Part shown: piece after piece, positions 5,560 to 7,859 of the stretch | How positions within the stretch are numbered: the first letter of the stretch is position 1 | Layout: each line of letters opens with the position of its first letter | Assembly: GCA_013205155.1 (NCBI GenBank) | Contig: JABMMT010000183.1 | Location: 1 to 7,859, forward strand | DNA from: Betaproteobacteria bacterium | GTDB lineage: Bacteria > Pseudomonadota > Gammaproteobacteria > Burkholderiales > Burkholderiaceae | Length of the DNA stretch: 7,859 nucleotides | Direction of reading: 5' to 3' | The notes under the pieces: model-generated | Seen by the model: only the letters and a program-made list of their open reading frames with translations | Databases searched by the model: none | What the model was told of the DNA's origin: nothing | Position numbers and translations under genes: made by a program

Positions 5560-6439
5560 AGATCTCAACACTTTTTAATAAAAATTGAGCACTATCACCA
5601 ATCTCTAAGGCTTTGACTAATGAGGGTAAGGCTCCTGATAGATGTTGCTTGAGAGTCCATGGGGGATTGATGATCAGCATGCCACTTGCCTGAAGACGTC
5701 GCTCGCCGGGTGCATTTTCAACACGTAACTCTACATGTAGCCAAGAACGACTGTGGGCGCTAGCAATTTTCTTGATGCGATCGGGCAGGGCAGCAGATTC
5801 TCGTCTGGAAAGTGTTGGATACCAAATCGCATAACAACCTGTAGCAAAGCGTTGTAATGCCTCCTCAAGGGCGACTTCTAAGTAACGATAGTCTTGTTTA
5901 TCTTCGTATGAAGGATCTATCAGAACGAGACCGCGTCGACTTGGCGGCGGTAGCAAGCCTTTTAATCTGGCAAAGCTATTTTCTGCATAAATATCAATTT
6001 GTTTTGCTTGTGGTAATTGTTGAATATTGTGCCGCAGGATATCAATTTCTTTGGGATGTAATTCAAATAGCTTGAGGCGATCTTGCGACCTGAGCAAGCG
6101 AGCCAGAATAAATGGAGAGCCTGGGTAGACAGAAAGTGACTGATTGACATTTTCAGATTGAATGCATTTGAAATATTTTTCAATCCCAGGATCAAGCAAA
6201 GAGTGAGCATGGGTTTCTGAGGCAATATATTTAGCTAGACGAAAAATGCCATTCTCTGCTTCATTGCTGACTTTGGCATAACCATCCTCTAGGTTATAGA
6301 TTCCTGCACCAGCATGCGTATCGATAATAGTGAGTGCCCCAGATTTTTCCTGCAAATACTCCACAAGATGAATCAGTACTAAATGCTTCAGTATGTCAGC
6401 GTGACTGCCTGCATGAAATGCATGTCGATAGCTAAACAT
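5558..6439 (-). CDS. rlmJ: 23S rRNA (adenine(2030)-N6)-methyltransferase RlmJ
   Basis: SAM-dependent methyltransferase that makes m6A at position 2030 of 23S rRNA. The 293-residue protein begins with the diagnostic MFSYRHAFHAGSHADILKH (1-19), followed by the SAM-binding motif DTHAGAG (40-46), YPGSP (105-109) and TELHP-like FELHP (125-129). The catalytic motif IV reads D175-P-S-Y178 where E. coli RlmJ has DPPY. FATG-YA-WYP (198-208), ASGM (251-254) and NPPW (258-261) complete the family pattern. E. coli RlmJ is about 280 residues, so length is normal. The start lies 3 bases after the phosphatase gene stop, with a weak GAAG ahead of it, so expression is probably coupled to that gene. An older name for the family in E. 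coli is YhiR. Confidence 0.94.
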   Translation of the reverse strand: MFSYRHAFHAGSHADILKHLVLIHLVEYLQEKSGALTIIDTHAGAGIYNLEDGYAKVSNEAENGIFRLAKYIASETHAHSLLDPGIEKYFKCIQSENVNQSLSVYPGSPFILARLLRSQDRLKLFELHPKEIDILRHNIQQLPQAKQIDIYAENSFARLKGLLPPPSRRGLVLIDPSYEDKQDYRYLEVALEEALQRFATGCYAIWYPTLSRRESAALPDRIKKIASAHSRSWLHVELRVENAPGERRLQASGMLIINPPWTLKQHLSGALPSLVKALEIGDSAQFLLKSVEI

Positions 6440-6442
6440 CAG

Positions 6443-7222
6443 TTACTTCGTTTTAATGAATTGTGCTTTGATAAATAAAAACAAAGTCACGAGAATGATG
6501 GCAATTGAGGCGTACTGTAATGGGAGATTTAATTCATGGTCCATGATTTGGGTTAGATGGACATAAATTGATAGTGCACCAGCGATTGCGATCACCCGCG
6601 GCCACAAGCTTTTAGGCTGTAGTCTGCTTTCGGAGATATGTTGACCTAGCATGGCTCCAATTAAGCCGCACCACATACCGACACCAGCACCAGCTAGAAC
6701 ATCGGTAAGCCAATGCGCCCCAATAGCATTTCGAGATAAGCCAATCAGGGTAGCAAAGACAAATATCAGGAGCATCGGCCTACGTTTGCTGTGATCGGCA
6801 GAAAAATAGAGTGCGCTTGCTATTGCGAAGGCGGTAAGGGTGTGTCCCGAAGGAAAAGCTCTATGGAGCAGTGGTTCACCAATTCGATAAAAGCTGCCAT
6901 CCAGCAAAATGCCCGCAGGTCTTGGCAAATCAAAAAGAGACTTTAAGGAGAAACTGGCTATTGAAGCAAAAGCGCCTGCAAGTATTCCAGCTGTTAGTAA
7001 ACGTGGTGCCAGTATCAGCAAAGGGAAAGCCATTGCAAAAACACCCCACCCATTTCCAAAAAAGGTGAGCCAAGTCCAAACCGTATCAGGAAGTAATTGA
7101 GTGATTTGGTTGATGAACAGAAAGCTGCTGCTTTGAACTTCACTAAAATAGATTGCAGCTGCTAGAGCAATCGGGATGACTGGAATAAACCAAGCGATAA
7201 TCGGAATTGCCTTTTTATCCAT
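6443..7222 (-). CDS. PAP2 family membrane phosphatase
   Basis: Integral membrane phosphatase of 259 residues with several hydrophobic segments, at about 7-25, 61-90, 128-141, 149-163, 175-193, 208-222 and 237-252. It holds all three PAP2 motifs: K94-x6-R101-P102, P124-S-G-H127 and S163-R164-x5-H170-x3-D174. H170 should be the nucleophile and H127 the acid. Such enzymes act on lipid phosphates in the membrane; candidates include undecaprenyl pyrophosphate, phosphatidylglycerophosphate or lipid A phosphate. The neighbour upstream in the same operon is a family 9 glycosyltransferase, which suggests a role in lipopolysaccharide or another envelope glycan, but the substrate cannot be read from the sequence. 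The gap to that gene is 5 bases and to rlmJ 3 bases. No good Shine-Dalgarno is visible. Confidence 0.92.
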   Translation of the reverse strand: MDKKAIPIIAWFIPVIPIALAAAIYFSEVQSSSFLFINQITQLLPDTVWTWLTFFGNGWGVFAMAFPLLILAPRLLTAGILAGAFASIASFSLKSLFDLPRPAGILLDGSFYRIGEPLLHRAFPSGHTLTAFAIASALYFSADHSKRRPMLLIFVFATLIGLSRNAIGAHWLTDVLAGAGVGMWCGLIGAMLGQHISESRLQPKSLWPRVIAIAGALSIYVHLTQIMDHELNLPLQYASIAIILVTLFLFIKAQFIKTK

Positions 7223-7227
7223 CCGGT

Positions 7228-7859
7228 TTAGCGGCCCTTTGTTTTATCAGCAGCTTCTAGTTGCAGATTCACTTTATCTAAAACCTGAGTGACGGTGATA
7301 GCCTGCATACAGACATTGTCATTACAAGGTGTCTTGCGATGATTAGCAGCGCTCACACAGGGAGAGCAGGCTAGATTGGCAGTGATGGGTATAGAGTTAC
7401 CAATCGATCCATACAAGGCTGGGGTTTCAGGGCCAAAGAGTACTACCGTTCTCAAAGGCGTCACAGCCGAAAAATGTCCTGGGCCAGAATCATTGGTCAC
7501 CATCACATCTGAAAGAGTGTAGAGCGGAGGTAATTCTGCAAAGCTTACTTGCCCTGCAAAATTGAGGGCATTTTTTATATTAGCAACGGAGCGAACTTTT
7601 TCGACGTAATTGAATTCAGCAGGAGAGCCTGTAATCAAAATCAAATCATGTGGATAACGTTGATGAATCGCTTGAATGAGCTCAGAGAAGCGCTGCTGAG
7701 CCCATCTGCGTTGCGGCAATAAATCGCTGGCATTAGGATTAATTAGGATAAGACGTTCTTTTCCGGATGTAAATGTAATGTCCGATTCCTTGGCCAGTTT
7801 TTCAATTCGGGTACGAACAGTTTCTAGCACAGTAGGATTGATCACAGCTTGTTCTAGAC
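7228..7859 (-). CDS. Family 9 glycosyltransferase, C-terminal part (heptosyltransferase-like)
   Basis: Partial gene: the frame stays open to the window edge, so the N-terminal half and the true start lie outside. A GTG at 7845 is just an internal valine codon. The visible 210 residues match the C-terminal Rossmann domain of GT9, the family of ADP-heptose:LPS heptosyltransferases WaaC, WaaF and WaaQ. The landmarks, counted from the edge, are LINPNAS (38-44), RRW (50-52), ITGSPAE (75-81), the nucleotide-sugar-binding NDSGPGH (122-128) and LFGPETPALYG (140-150). Four cysteines, C164, C167, C178 and C183, form a CX2CX10CX4C cluster like the Cys-rich turn in some WaaF proteins. The product is expected on the cytoplasmic face of the inner membrane. 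It heads the run of genes to the PAP2 phosphatase and rlmJ. Donor and acceptor are not determinable from this part. Confidence 0.9.
   Translation of the reverse strand, partial: LEQAVINPTVLETVRTRIEKLAKESDITFTSGKERLILINPNASDLLPQRRWAQQRFSELIQAIHQRYPHDLILITGSPAEFNYVEKVRSVANIKNALNFAGQVSFAELPPLYTLSDVMVTNDSGPGHFSAVTPLRTVVLFGPETPALYGSIGNSIPITANLACSPCVSAANHRKTPCNDNVCMQAITVTQVLDKVNLQLEAADKTKGR

Noticed and set aside
5962..6225. Minus-strand open frame of 87 codons inside rlmJ in another frame
   Set aside because: rlmJ is complete in its own frame with all motifs, so this is a shadow and not evidence of a frameshift or overlapping gene.
7228..7845. Complete short GT9 gene starting at the GTG at 7845
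   Set aside because: The frame stays open past this codon to the window edge, and GT9 proteins need an N-terminal Rossmann domain, so the gene is simply cut by the window.
1..7859. CRISPR array, insertion sequence, tRNA/rRNA gene, toxin-antitoxin or defence system
   Set aside because: No regular repeats, terminal inverted repeats, transposase, cloverleaf or defence domains could be seen, and almost all bases belong to recognisable core genes.

Overview
The window reads as core chromosome of a betaproteobacterium of the Burkholderiales, most likely Polynucleobacter or a close relative. The reasons are a modest G+C content (judged by eye), very tight gene packing, a QueE with the Burkholderia-type CX14CX2C radical-SAM loop, and the look of the other proteins. 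The genus is an inference from protein style, not from a search. No mobile element, CRISPR array, tRNA or rRNA is visible. Intergenic gaps are all below about 65 bases.

Plus strand, 64-5549: eight genes point the same way. First comes a DUF455 ferritin-like protein with a complete di-iron ligand set. Two adjacent 233-residue lipoproteins follow; they are paralogues of each other, but one carries a twin-arginine-type signal and the other a Sec lipoprotein signal. Next are queE and queD (preQ0/queuosine synthesis) and tadA (A34-to-inosine tRNA deaminase), so enzymes serving two different wobble-base modifications sit together. tadA overlaps by 4 bases an S66 LD-carboxypeptidase gene (murein tripeptide recycling) that starts with TTG behind a strong Shine-Dalgarno. 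That gene runs straight into an exported SOUL/HBP heme-binding-family protein, which also lacks an ATG start.

Minus strand, 7859-5558: three genes read leftwards with gaps of 3-5 bases. They are the C-terminal part of a family 9 glycosyltransferase (heptosyltransferase-like, cut by the window edge), a membrane PAP2-type phosphatase, and rlmJ (23S rRNA A2030 N6-methyltransferase). They probably form one operon. The two gene groups converge at 5550-5557, where a short inverted repeat lies.

The biology is mostly housekeeping: tRNA and rRNA modification mixed with cell-envelope functions. I do not see a convincing undescribed multi-gene system. The least explained parts are the Tat/Sec lipoprotein pair and the DUF455 di-iron protein beside it.
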